Shown in pieces: positions 42,507 to 51,116 of a DNA stretch of 64,000 nt. The notes under the pieces were generated by a model, which was not told the DNA's origin, ran no database searches, and worked only from the letters and a program-made list of their open reading frames with translations. Position numbers and translations under genes: made by a program. Source of the DNA: Acidimicrobiia bacterium (GTDB lineage Bacteria > Actinomycetota > Acidimicrobiia > Acidimicrobiales > Aldehydirespiratoraceae); assembly GCA_022820805.1 (NCBI GenBank), contig JAJEEV010000024.1:1-64000 (forward strand), in the 5' to 3' direction. Positions within the stretch are counted from its first letter, which is position 1; each line of letters begins with the position of its first letter.

Positions 42507-43385
42507 GTGACGGCACCGCTGCTGGGAGCGGTAGAGGCGGGCGGGACGAAGTTCCGGGCCGCGGTGGTGTCCGCGGACATGGCCGTCGTCGAGACGGTCC
42601 GGGTGCCGACGACCGACCCCGACACAACCTTGGGAGCCGTCGCCGCCTTCTTCGAGCAGGCACAGCCGGTGGCCGCGCTGGGGATCGCCTCGTTCGGCCC
42701 CGTCGACCTGGATCCCGGCTCGCCCGGCTACGGGGCCCTGGTGGGCACGCCCAAGCCGGGATGGCCGGACGCCCCGATCCTGGGGCGGCTGGCGGCGGCT
42801 CTCGGGGTGCCCGCCGCGGTCCAGACCGACGTGGAGGCGGCTGCGGTGGCCGAGCAGACCCTGGGACCGCAGCCCCGGCCGGGACGGCTCGCCTATGTGA
42901 CCGTCGGCACCGGCATCGGCGCGGCCGTGGCGGTGGACGGCGCACCCTGGCGGGGCCGCTACCACAGCGAGCTGGGCCACATCCCCGTGCGCCGCGTCAC
43001 CGGGGACGACTATCCGGGCCGCTGCCCCTTCCACCGTGACTGCCTGGAGGGGATGGCCTGCGGGCCGGCCATGGCCGAGCGCTGGGGAATCGATCCGTCC
43101 GAAGCCGGCGGACGCGACGACGTCTGGCGGATGGAGTCCGCCTACCTGGCCCAGTTGGTGCGGGTGCTCACCTACTCGTTCGCCCCCGACCGGATCGTGT
43201 TCGGTGGCGGGGTGGGCGGCCGTCCCGGCCTCGCGGCGATGATCCAGGCCGAGAGCCGCATCGACCTGGGCGGCTATGCCGACTACTGCCTCGACGATGA
43301 CCGGTTCGTGACCGCTCCCGCTCTGGGCGACGACTCGGGGCTGCTGGGAGCGGCCCTCGTCGCCCGCTCGCTGCTGGACGGGTGA
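42507..43385 (+). CDS. ROK-family sugar kinase (fructokinase-like)
   Basis: The 292-residue kinase has the phosphate loop GAVEAGGTKFRAAVV, SFGPVDLDPGS, the base region QTDVEAAAVAE and the second phosphate motif VTVGTGIGAAV. A zinc-type site HIPVRRVTGDDYPGRCPFHRDCLEG is followed by RIVFGGGVGGRPGL. This pattern is that of the ROK fructokinases/mannokinases that phosphorylate free hexoses at C6 or C4-OH side. It starts at GTG 42507, 26 bases after the copper-enzyme stop, and converges on an ACAD gene 4 bases later. Its link to either neighbour is not clear. Confidence 0.87.
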   Translation: MTAPLLGAVEAGGTKFRAAVVSADMAVVETVRVPTTDPDTTLGAVAAFFEQAQPVAALGIASFGPVDLDPGSPGYGALVGTPKPGWPDAPILGRLAAALGVPAAVQTDVEAAAVAEQTLGPQPRPGRLAYVTVGTGIGAAVAVDGAPWRGRYHSELGHIPVRRVTGDDYPGRCPFHRDCLEGMACGPAMAERWGIDPSEAGGRDDVWRMESAYLAQLVRVLTYSFAPDRIVFGGGVGGRPGLAAMIQAESRIDLGGYADYCLDDDRFVTAPALGDDSGLLGAALVARSLLDG

Positions 43386-43389
43386 GGCT

Positions 43390-44508
43390 CTAGACGGCGG
43401 CGATCTGGCGGCCCAGGTCGGCCAGCTGCTCCTCGGCGTGGCCCAGGGTGAGCTCGATCGAGCGGGCGGCCAGGAAGTGGCGGTGCAGGGGATAGTCGCG
43501 GTCGACGCCCACGCCGCCGTGGACGTGCACCGCGGCGTGCACCACCCGGTAACCGCCCTCACAGGCCCAGTACTTGGCTATAGCGGTCTCGCGCTCGGCG
43601 GGCAGTCCCGCCGACAGGCGCCAGGCGGCCTGGTAGGCGGTGAGCCAGATGGCCTCGGCGTCGATGTAGGAGTCGCCGGCCCGCTGGCTGACGGCCTGGA
43701 AGGTGGCGATGGGCCGGTCGAACTGCTGGCGCTGCTTGGTGTAGTCGGCGGCCATCTCGATGGCGGCCCGGGCCGCGCCCGACATCATCATGCACAGCCC
43801 GACGTTGGCGTGCCGCTCGATGAACGCCACGACCTCGGCGCCGTCAGCTGCGGTGCCGCCGAGCAGGGCGTCGGCTCCGACCCGCACGCCCGACAGCTCG
43901 AAGCGGGCCTCCGGGCGGCCGGTCGTCACCTCGACCGCCAGACGCTCGAGGCCTGCGGCGCCGGCGGGAACCAGGAACACCGCGACCCCGCCATCGTCGA
44001 GACGGGCCGGGACGAGGGCGATGTCGGCGTCGAGTCCGCCGGCGACCAGCACCTTGGTGCCGTCGAGTACGAAGCCGCCGCTGTCGGCGCGCGCCGACGT
44101 GGTCGGCTCGGCCGGGGCGGTGCCGTCCTCGGCCAGGGCGGCGCAGGCCAGCACCGAGCCGTCGGCCATGCCGGGCAGCCACGCCGCCCGCTGGGCCTCG
44201 GTGCCGAAGGCGGCGATCGGCATCGCGCCCATCACGGCGGTCGTCAGCAGCGGCACCGGCGAGGCATGACGGCCCACCTCCTCCAGCGCCACTGCGGTGG
44301 CCAGGAACCCCAGTCCGAGACCGCCGTGGGCCTCGGGCACCGTCGCCCCGGCCACGCCCGTGGACGCCAGCGCGGCCCAGGCCTTGCGGTCCACGTGGTC
44401 GCCGTCGGCGGCCAGCGCCTTCAGACGCCCGTGCGAGGACATGTCGGCGAGGACCTGCGCGGTCAGGTCCCGGATGGCCTGCTCCTCCTCGCCCAACTCG
44501 AAATCCAT
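43390..44508 (-). CDS. acyl-CoA dehydrogenase (small FadE-type subunit)
   Basis: The 372-residue flavoprotein reads MDFELGEEEQAIRDLTAQVL, VAGATVPEAHGGLGLGFLATAVALEEVG, FVLDGTKVLVAGGLDADIALV and RQQFDRPIATFQAVSQRAGDSYIDAEA, ending HGGVGVDRDYPLHRHFLAARSIELTLG. It has the shape of the beta chain in actinobacterial FadE heterotetramers. It is directly downstream (24 bases) of the 400-residue ACAD gene on the same strand, so an alpha2beta2 enzyme such as those of sterol side-chain oxidation is a reasonable inference. Confidence 0.9.
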   Translation of the reverse strand: MDFELGEEEQAIRDLTAQVLADMSSHGRLKALAADGDHVDRKAWAALASTGVAGATVPEAHGGLGLGFLATAVALEEVGRHASPVPLLTTAVMGAMPIAAFGTEAQRAAWLPGMADGSVLACAALAEDGTAPAEPTTSARADSGGFVLDGTKVLVAGGLDADIALVPARLDDGGVAVFLVPAGAAGLERLAVEVTTGRPEARFELSGVRVGADALLGGTAADGAEVVAFIERHANVGLCMMMSGAARAAIEMAADYTKQRQQFDRPIATFQAVSQRAGDSYIDAEAIWLTAYQAAWRLSAGLPAERETAIAKYWACEGGYRVVHAAVHVHGGVGVDRDYPLHRHFLAARSIELTLGHAEEQLADLGRQIAAV

Positions 44509-44531
44509 CGCGATCCTCGCCCCGGCCCCTG

Positions 44532-45734
44532 CTAGCGGGACGCTCGGGGATAGCCGAGGCCGAACTGGGAGATCAGGTCGCGCTGCATCTCGTTGGTGCC
44601 CCCGCCGAAGGTGAGGATGATCGTGGAGCGGTACATCATCTCCAGGCGGGTGAGGTAGCCGGGCGAGCCCTCCACCACGTAGGACCGCTGGCCGTACACC
44701 TGCATCAGCTTGCGGTAGGCGTCCACGAAGAACTCCGTGCCCGACACCTTCACCGCGGAGGAGTCGGCCACGAACCCGGCGATGGTGTCCATGTCGGGCT
44801 CGGCGCCGTCGATCTTGTTGGCCACCGTCCAGGCCACCTTCCAGTTGGCCAGCCGCAGGAACTCGAGCCGGGCGGCCACCTCGGCCAGGTTGCGCTGCAC
44901 CCACGGCTCGTCGATCACGTAGGACCCGTCGGCCCGCTTGGCCGACTTCGCCCACTCCACGCACTCCTCGAAGCGTTTGGTGACCATGCCCGAGGAGCAG
45001 ATCGTGACCCGCTCCCGGTTGAGCTGGCTGGTGATGAGGCCCCAGCCCCGGTTCTCCTCGCCGATGAGGGTCGACGCCGGCACCCGGCAGTCGTCGAAGA
45101 AGGTGTGGTTGATGTCGTGGGACGAAAGCAGGTCCAGGGGCTCGATGCTGATGCCGGGCGTGCCCATGGGGATGCAGAACAGCGAGATGCCCTTGTGCTT
45201 GGGGACCTCGGGGTCGGTGCGGGCCGCCAGCCACACGTAGTCGGCGTCGGCGGCCAGCGAAGTCCAGGTCTTCTGGCCGTTGATCACGTACGTGTCGCCG
45301 TCACGCACCGCCCGGGTGGCGAGCGAGGCCAGGTCGGTTCCGGCGTCGGGCTCGGAGTAGCCGATGCAGAAGGTGAGCTCGCCGCCGGCGATGCGGGGCA
45401 GGAAGAAGTCCTTCTGCTCGTCGGTGCCGAACTGCATGATCGTCGGGCCGACGGTGTTGATGGTGAGCATCGGGATGGGCGCGCCGAGCGCCACCGACTC
45501 GTCGAACACGATGAACTGCTCCACCGCGGACAGGCCCCGGCCGCCGTACTCGGTAGGCCAGCCCACTGCCAGCCAGCCGTCGGCGCCCATCCGGCGCACG
45601 ATCCGGCGATGGGCCGGGCCCACGCCGGGCTCAGCCTCCAGCTCGGCCCGAACCTCGTCGGTGAGCAGCTCGGCGTAGTAGGCCCGCAGCTCGTCCCGCA
45701 GCGCCTCCTGCTCAGCTGTGTACCCGATGTGCAT
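44532..45734 (-). CDS. acyl-CoA dehydrogenase (large FadE-type subunit)
   Basis: The 400-residue flavoprotein carries DGWLAVGWPTEYGGRGLSAVEQFIVFDE, FCIGYSEPDAGTDLASLATRAV, YVINGQKTWTSLAADADYVWLAART and FGGGTNEMQRDLISQFGLGYPR. Such proteins are alpha subunits of two-gene acyl-CoA dehydrogenases and bind FAD together with the small subunit, here the gene at 43390. Electrons go to ETF. It is downstream of the sulfatase/amidohydrolase genes but separated by only 24 bases from the sulfatase stop, so one transcript could cover all four. Confidence 0.92.
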   Translation of the reverse strand: MHIGYTAEQEALRDELRAYYAELLTDEVRAELEAEPGVGPAHRRIVRRMGADGWLAVGWPTEYGGRGLSAVEQFIVFDESVALGAPIPMLTINTVGPTIMQFGTDEQKDFFLPRIAGGELTFCIGYSEPDAGTDLASLATRAVRDGDTYVINGQKTWTSLAADADYVWLAARTDPEVPKHKGISLFCIPMGTPGISIEPLDLLSSHDINHTFFDDCRVPASTLIGEENRGWGLITSQLNRERVTICSSGMVTKRFEECVEWAKSAKRADGSYVIDEPWVQRNLAEVAARLEFLRLANWKVAWTVANKIDGAEPDMDTIAGFVADSSAVKVSGTEFFVDAYRKLMQVYGQRSYVVEGSPGYLTRLEMMYRSTIILTFGGGTNEMQRDLISQFGLGYPRASR

Positions 45735-45758
45735 GATGCCTCGCCCCTACGCCTGTCT

Positions 45759-48131
45759 CTATTCGTAGCGGGTTCCGTTGGCCTTGAGGTACTCGATCCA
45801 CAAGGATCCCGCGTCGGGGGCCAGCTCGCCGGGACGGTAGGTGACCGACCGCAGCTCTCCGGTGTACGGGAACGGGCCGTGGCGCTCGTAGACGTCCCAG
45901 CTGACCGGCGAGCGGCGGTCGACGCCGACGTCGATCCCCTCGAAGGGCGCCATGGCCATCAGCGACACCAGCCCGGGCGCCTCCGCGACCGCCTCGCCGT
46001 CGACGCTCACGGCCGCGTTCCATTTGAGGCTTCCGGGGTTCTCGACGGCCAGGCTCACTCTCGATGCCCCCTCGGCGAGGGGCCCGCAGTCGAGCACGGT
46101 CATGTCTCCGTAGGCGTTGTGGGTGAAGAACAGCCTGCCGTCCTCCACATGGAGCATGTAGCCGCCGCCCTGGTCGCCGTGGGCCACCAGCACACCGGAG
46201 TCGCCGGCCCGCCAGCGCAGAGCCACATCGATGTCGAAGCTCTTCTGGAAGATCAGCTGCTGGGACCGCCAGCGTTCCACCGTCGGCGTCCCGGGCCTCA
46301 GCGTCGTCTCGGCAGTCCAGTCGGCATGCCAGGGCGGGTGCTGGATCCTCATCAGCGAGTTTCCCTCGTCGAGGGGATACACCTGGTTGGCCCACGCGGC
46401 CCGGTCCCAGGCCTGCTTCATCTCCTCGAGCATCTCGGGGTGCTCGGCGGCGAGGTCGCGGGTCTCGGTGGGATCCTCGAGCAGGTTGTGCAGCTCCCAG
46501 CGGTCCTGGCTGAACGGCCGGCGGGGCCGGTGGCAGGTGACCACCGACCAGCCGTCGCGGTAGTAGCCGCGGTGCCCGAGCAGTTCGTAGTACTGCTCGG
46601 GATGGGTGGAGGGCGCCGACCCGTCCTCGAGCGTGGCCGCGAAGCTGGCCCCGACCATCTCAGGTGCCCGGACACCGTGGCGGCTGTCGGGCACGTTCAC
46701 CCCGCACAGCTCCGCCAGAGTGGGGAACACGTCGGTGACGTGCTGGTACTGGGTGCGGACGGACCCGGCCAGCCCGGCCGCCGGACCGCCCGCTTCGGAG
46801 AACCGGGCCGGCCAGTGGACGATGAACGGCACGCTGTGGCCGCCCCGGTGGGTGTTGAGCTTGTAGAGCCGGAAGGGGGTGCACGACACCATGGCCCAGC
46901 CCATCGGGTAGTGGGCCAGCGTCCGGGGCCCGCCGAGCAGGTCGATGCGCTCGTAGTCGACGTCGACCTGCTCCAGGTCGGTGTCGCGCACCTGGGTGAG
47001 CAGGGTTCGGAAGTAGGCCGACGTGCCGGTGTACTGGCCCTCGCGGGAGCCGCCGTTGTCGCTGGTGAACACCACGATGGTGTTGTCCCACTCGCCGATG
47101 GCCTCCAGGTGCCGGCGCAGGCGGCCGAAGTTGCTGTCCACGTTGTGGACCATGCCCGCGTACACCTCCATGTACCGGGCGAACAGCTCCTTGGAGCGGT
47201 CGTCGAGCTCGTCCCAGGGGCCGACCTCGTGGAGCTCCTCGGTGTTGCGGGGTGGCAGCACCGCGTCAGGCGGCACCACGCCGAGGGCGCGCTGGCGCTC
47301 GAAACGCTGGGCCCTCAGCGCATCCCAGCCCGCGTCGTAGCGGCCCCGGAAGCGCTCGATGTCGGCGGCGGGAGCCTGCAGCGGGGCGTGAACCGCGCCG
47401 TGGGAGAAGTACATCAGGAACGGGCGGGTGGGATGCGACGATCGCAGCTCGTCCACCATGCGCAGCGCCTGGTCGGTCAGGTCGTCGGTGAAGTAGTAGC
47501 CCTCCGGGTAGCCCTCGACATCGAGGTGGTGGTTGTCGGCGTAGAGACGGTGGGGATGGTGGAAGTTGGTGAACGCGTCGAGGATCCCGTAGTAGCGGTC
47601 GAAGCCCCGCTGCAGCGGCCAACTGGCCTTGGGCGCCCCGTCGCTGAGGTGGGCGTCCTTGGTGAGGTGCCACTTGCCCACCATGAGCGTGGCCCAGCCC
47701 GAGTCCCGGAACGCCTCGGCCATGGTCACCGCGTTGTCGCGCAGCTCGAAGGCGTAGCCGGGAAAGCCGGGATCGCCGTGGGGCACGGTAGCCATGCCGG
47801 CCATGTGATGGTTGAGCCCCGTGAGCAGCGAGGCACGCGTCGGCGAGCACATCGGGTTGACGTGGAAGTCGGTGTAGCGCAAGCCTGCGGCGGCCAGGCG
47901 GTCCAGCTCGGGGGTGTCGATCTCGGATCCGTAGCAGCCGAGATCGGAGTAGCCGAGATCGTCGGCCATCATCACGATCACGTTGGGCGCCCCGTCGGGG
48001 GCCGTCGGCGGCTTGGGCCAGTGGGGCTCCGAAGTGGAGAAGATCCTGCCGACGGTGCCCTCGAAGCCCGCGTACGGCGCGGTCGGGTCCACAGCAGCGG
48101 GGCTCTCGGCCCCACGGGAGGCTTCGGTCAC
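45759..48131 (-). CDS. sulfatase (type I, Cys-type)
   Basis: The 790-residue enzyme has the metal-binding NVIVMMADDLGYSDLGCYG (D57, D58) and the sulfatase signature C95-S-P-T-R99 (NPMCSPTRASLLTGLNHH), where Cys is converted to formylglycine. VGKWHLTKD, FTSDNGGSREGQYTGTSAYF and a long C-terminal beta domain follow. Arylsulfatases of this size hydrolyse aryl or alkyl sulfate esters. No signal peptide is seen, so action is probably intracellular, or export uses another route. GTG 48131 overlaps the amidohydrolase stop by 4 bases. No formylglycine-generating enzyme is encoded in the window. Confidence 0.9.
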   Translation of the reverse strand: MTEASRGAESPAAVDPTAPYAGFEGTVGRIFSTSEPHWPKPPTAPDGAPNVIVMMADDLGYSDLGCYGSEIDTPELDRLAAAGLRYTDFHVNPMCSPTRASLLTGLNHHMAGMATVPHGDPGFPGYAFELRDNAVTMAEAFRDSGWATLMVGKWHLTKDAHLSDGAPKASWPLQRGFDRYYGILDAFTNFHHPHRLYADNHHLDVEGYPEGYYFTDDLTDQALRMVDELRSSHPTRPFLMYFSHGAVHAPLQAPAADIERFRGRYDAGWDALRAQRFERQRALGVVPPDAVLPPRNTEELHEVGPWDELDDRSKELFARYMEVYAGMVHNVDSNFGRLRRHLEAIGEWDNTIVVFTSDNGGSREGQYTGTSAYFRTLLTQVRDTDLEQVDVDYERIDLLGGPRTLAHYPMGWAMVSCTPFRLYKLNTHRGGHSVPFIVHWPARFSEAGGPAAGLAGSVRTQYQHVTDVFPTLAELCGVNVPDSRHGVRAPEMVGASFAATLEDGSAPSTHPEQYYELLGHRGYYRDGWSVVTCHRPRRPFSQDRWELHNLLEDPTETRDLAAEHPEMLEEMKQAWDRAAWANQVYPLDEGNSLMRIQHPPWHADWTAETTLRPGTPTVERWRSQQLIFQKSFDIDVALRWRAGDSGVLVAHGDQGGGYMLHVEDGRLFFTHNAYGDMTVLDCGPLAEGASRVSLAVENPGSLKWNAAVSVDGEAVAEAPGLVSLMAMAPFEGIDVGVDRRSPVSWDVYERHGPFPYTGELRSVTYRPGELAPDAGSLWIEYLKANGTRYE

Positions 48132-49339
48132 GGCTTGAAGAAGGCGGGGCTGGTCGCCTTGGCCGGGATCTCCGCCAGCGGTGTGGCCACCTGCTCGAAC
48201 GTGGGACCGTGCGCGGCGGCCAGCGGGGCGAGCCGGTCGAGGTCGAAGCCGTACAGCTCGGCCGCGTTGGTGCCCAGCACGACCCGCATGTCGGCGGTGC
48301 TCCAGTCGCTGAACGCACGTTGCAGGCTCTCCAGCGAGTACGGGTAGGTGCCCTCGTGGTGGGGGTAGTCGCTGCCCCACATCACCTTGTGCACTCCCAC
48401 CTTGCGGATAGCGGCCGCCTCGCCCGGCGACGGGAAGCTGGCCCCGATCCACACGTTGCGGTCGAAGTACTCCGACGGCTTGTGCGGCAGCACGATATCG
48501 GCCGCGAAGCCGAGCTCGCCGACCCGGCCGGCGCGCATCTGGCGGTGGTACCCGTCCATGCGGCGCAGTTCCTCCACCAGCCAGGCCACGCCCTGCTCGG
48601 TCATCACGTAGCGCAGCTTCGGGAACCGCTCGAACACCCCCGACATGATCAGGTGGGCGAGATTGCGGTGCGAGTAGAACGGCACCTCCATCAGGAAGAT
48701 CACCCCGGATGCGGGGGCGTCGCCGTAGTTGGGGCCGCCGTTGCCGCCGTGCTGGGTCATGATCAGGTCGAGGTCGGAGGCCGCGGCCCACAGGCGGTCC
48801 CAGCGGGGGTCCCAGTAGCCGGGCAGGTCGCTGTCGGGCGGGATATGCGGCAGCAGGAAGCTGCGGAACCCCTCAGCGGCGGCCCATTCGAGGGTGGCCA
48901 CCGCGTCGTCGAGGTCCTCGGCGAAGATCTGGGGCAGCCCGCGGCGCTGGTCGGGGTAGCGGGCGCACCAGTCGCGGAGCCAGCGGTTGTGGCACGAGAT
49001 GCCGGCGAAGCGGCGCTCGTAGTCGGCCCGGTCCGACGGCGGGCGGGCCACCAGTGCGCCCGTCGGGTAGAAGGGCGGCACGGTGTTGGGGAAGGTGATC
49101 TCGGCCACGATCCCGTCGGCGTACTGCTCCGAGAGCCGCCTGTCGTCGTCCCAGTTGCGGGACCGGCCATCGTCCTGGAGGTCCCGGTAGGGGTTGCGGT
49201 AGGCGCCCCGCCAAGCCTTGAACTCGTCGCGCCACACCGGGTCGAGGTATTCCTCGTAGGCGGCCATGTTGCCGCCCGCATGGCAGTCCGACGAGATGAT
49301 CGTGTAGCGCTGGTGTGCGCTGTCGGTGGGCTCGCTCAT
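48128..49339 (-). CDS. amidohydrolase-2 family metal-dependent hydrolase
   Basis: The 403-residue TIM-barrel protein begins YTIISSDCHAGG (metal-site DCH, a variant of DxH), then MTQHGGNGGPNYGD, MTEQGVAWLVEELRRM and the C-terminal metal Asp in MWGSDYPHHEGTYPYS with LGTNAAELYGFD. The family covers decarboxylases (ACMSD-like) and lactone or amide hydrolases. It is translated first in the group with the sulfatase, linked by a 4-base overlap, which suggests that sulfate removal and ring or amide cleavage act on one substrate. Confidence 0.88.
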   Translation of the reverse strand: MSEPTDSAHQRYTIISSDCHAGGNMAAYEEYLDPVWRDEFKAWRGAYRNPYRDLQDDGRSRNWDDDRRLSEQYADGIVAEITFPNTVPPFYPTGALVARPPSDRADYERRFAGISCHNRWLRDWCARYPDQRRGLPQIFAEDLDDAVATLEWAAAEGFRSFLLPHIPPDSDLPGYWDPRWDRLWAAASDLDLIMTQHGGNGGPNYGDAPASGVIFLMEVPFYSHRNLAHLIMSGVFERFPKLRYVMTEQGVAWLVEELRRMDGYHRQMRAGRVGELGFAADIVLPHKPSEYFDRNVWIGASFPSPGEAAAIRKVGVHKVMWGSDYPHHEGTYPYSLESLQRAFSDWSTADMRVVLGTNAAELYGFDLDRLAPLAAAHGPTFEQVATPLAEIPAKATSPAFFKP

Positions 49340-49556
49340 CGGTTGGTTCTCCTCGCCACGGCGCCCGGCGCCCCGGGGGCCGATTCGCTTGCTGCCCGGC
49401 CGCCTCGTCGGGTCACCTCACATCGGCTGGTGCGTCGAAGTGTACGCTGGCCAGGTCCCGGACGGATGGGAGCCGCCATGGTTTCGGTCGACACGCGCAC
49501 TCGCTTCGATGCCGATGCGATCGCTCGGCGTTCTCGCCTGAGATCAGGGAGCCGAG

Positions 49557-50435
49557 ATGATCAACGCTGAGGTTGTGCACGCCGCCGAGGCCGGTCTGGG
49601 CGAGGGGTGCGTCTGGTCGCCGATCGAGGACCTGCTCGTCTGGGTGGACATCAACGGCCAGGCCGTCCATCGCTTCGACCACGCCTCGGGCCAGCCAGTG
49701 TCGGTGTGGAGCTACACCGAGCCCGTGGGCAACGCCGCCCTCCGGGCCGGCGGCGGGCTCGCCCTGGGCCTGGGCAACACGGTGACGCTCACCGACAGGG
49801 TGGGAGCCATCGAGTCCGTCATCGAGCTGCCGGGCGAGCCCGAGTCGAACCGAGCCAACGACGGTGCGGTCGACCCGGCGGGACGGCTGTTCCAGGGAAC
49901 TATGAGCAACACCGAGCCCGGCTCCCCGGTCGCCGGGCTGCACCGGGTGGACGGCGACGGCACGGCCCGGCGAGTGCTGTCCGAGGTGATGATCTCCAAC
50001 GGCATCGGCTGGAGCCCGGACCAGTCCACGATGTACTACATCGACACGCTGACGTTCCGGGTGGACCAGTTCGACTACGACCCCGGCACCGGCGAGATCG
50101 AGGGGCGGCGGCCGTTCATCACCTTCGACGGCAGCACCGGAGCGCCCGACGGGATGACCGTCGACGCCGACGGGTGCCTGTGGGTGGCGATGTTCGGTGG
50201 ATTCGGTGTGCAGCGCTTCTCCCCTGCCGGCGAGAAGCTCGAGACGGTGGCCACGCCGGGCGCGCCCCAGAGCACCTGCTGCTGCTTCGGCGGCCCCGAC
50301 CTCGACACGCTCTACATCACCACCGCAGCCGACTCGCTCGCGGGCGTCGACACCGAGGGCGAGTCAAACTCGGGTGCGCTGTTCGCGGCCGACGTCGACG
50401 CGGTGGGCCAGCCCACCAACCTGTTCGCCGGTTGA
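49557..50435 (+). CDS. SMP-30/gluconolactonase/LRE family protein
   Basis: The 292-residue six-bladed propeller carries the metal ligands of regucalcin-type lactonases: Glu in LGEGCVWSPIED, Asn in SNRANDGAVDPAGRLFQGTM, Asn in SNGIGWSPDQSTMYYIDT and Asp in APDGMTVDADGCLWVAMFGG. It should open a sugar or aliphatic lactone. ATG 49557 has GGGAG upstream. It is divergent from the amidohydrolase gene with 217 bases between; that gap holds no convincing gene. A 6-base TATATT element follows its stop. Confidence 0.88.
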   Translation: MINAEVVHAAEAGLGEGCVWSPIEDLLVWVDINGQAVHRFDHASGQPVSVWSYTEPVGNAALRAGGGLALGLGNTVTLTDRVGAIESVIELPGEPESNRANDGAVDPAGRLFQGTMSNTEPGSPVAGLHRVDGDGTARRVLSEVMISNGIGWSPDQSTMYYIDTLTFRVDQFDYDPGTGEIEGRRPFITFDGSTGAPDGMTVDADGCLWVAMFGGFGVQRFSPAGEKLETVATPGAPQSTCCCFGGPDLDTLYITTAADSLAGVDTEGESNSGALFAADVDAVGQPTNLFAG

Positions 50436-50449
50436 TCGCCGGTCCGGCG

Positions 50450-50455
50450 TATATT
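50450..50455 (+). promoter_or_regulatory. possible -10 box of the superoxide dismutase gene
   Basis: TATATT stands out in GC-rich sequence 44 bases before the ATG. The nearest -35-like hexamer, TTGATC at 50432-50437, is only 12 bases away, so no full sigma-70 promoter can be claimed. Confidence 0.3.
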
Positions 50456-50498
50456 CGACACACCCCCCGGTCCCCACCTTCGAAAGGGCGCGCCTGCG

Positions 50499-51092
50499 AT
50501 GACGATCGAGCATGCCCCCCTCCCCTACCCGCTCGACGGGCTGGCGCCCCACATCTCCGAGCGGACCATGAGCTTCCACTACGGCCGCCACCATGCCGGC
50601 TACGTGGCCAGCGTCAACCAGGCCATCGCCGGGACGCCTCTTGCCGACGCCGCGCTGGAGGAGATCGTGACGGCCGCCGACGTGCCGTCGGCGCTGTTCA
50701 ACTGTGCGGCCCAGGCCTGGAACCACGCCTTCTATTGGGACTCGATGAGCCCGGACCGGGTTGAGTCGCCCTCGGGCGAGCTGCTTGCCGCGCTGGAGCG
50801 CAGCTTCGGCTCGCTGGACGCCTTCAACGCCGAGTTCGCGGCGGCCGCGGTCGGGAACTTCGCATCGGGCTGGACGTGGCTGGTGTCGGGCGACGACGGC
50901 CTGCAGATCGTCAACACCGACGACGCCGACACCCCGCTGCGGCACGGCCGGCGGGCCCTGCTGACGATCGACGTGTGGGAGCACGCCTACTACCTCGACT
51001 ACCAGAACGCCCGCGCCGCCTACGTGGACGCTTTCGTAGAGCACCTCATCAACTGGGAGTTCGCCTCCACCAACTACGCCCAACCCGCCTAG
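50499..51092 (+). CDS. sodB: iron superoxide dismutase
   Basis: The 197-residue enzyme has all metal ligands: H27 (FHYGRHH), H76 (AQAWNHAFYW), D158 and H162 (IDVWEHAYYLDYQNAR). The Gln in NCAAQAWNH at position 72 is the outer-sphere Gln typical of Fe-type enzymes, while Mn-type enzymes have Gly here. It is cytoplasmic (no signal) and disproportionates superoxide made by the many flavoenzymes of the block. ATG 50499 follows GAAAGGG. Confidence 0.95.
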   Translation: MTIEHAPLPYPLDGLAPHISERTMSFHYGRHHAGYVASVNQAIAGTPLADAALEEIVTAADVPSALFNCAAQAWNHAFYWDSMSPDRVESPSGELLAALERSFGSLDAFNAEFAAAAVGNFASGWTWLVSGDDGLQIVNTDDADTPLRHGRRALLTIDVWEHAYYLDYQNARAAYVDAFVEHLINWEFASTNYAQPA

Positions 51093-51116
51093 CGGCACCG
51101 CCGGGCCGGGGGAGGT

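Noticed and set aside
49479-49570. Thirty-residue open frame between the amidohydrolase and SMP-30 genes
   Set aside because: It overlaps the well-supported start of the SMP-30 gene, has no recognisable content and is of a length expected by chance.
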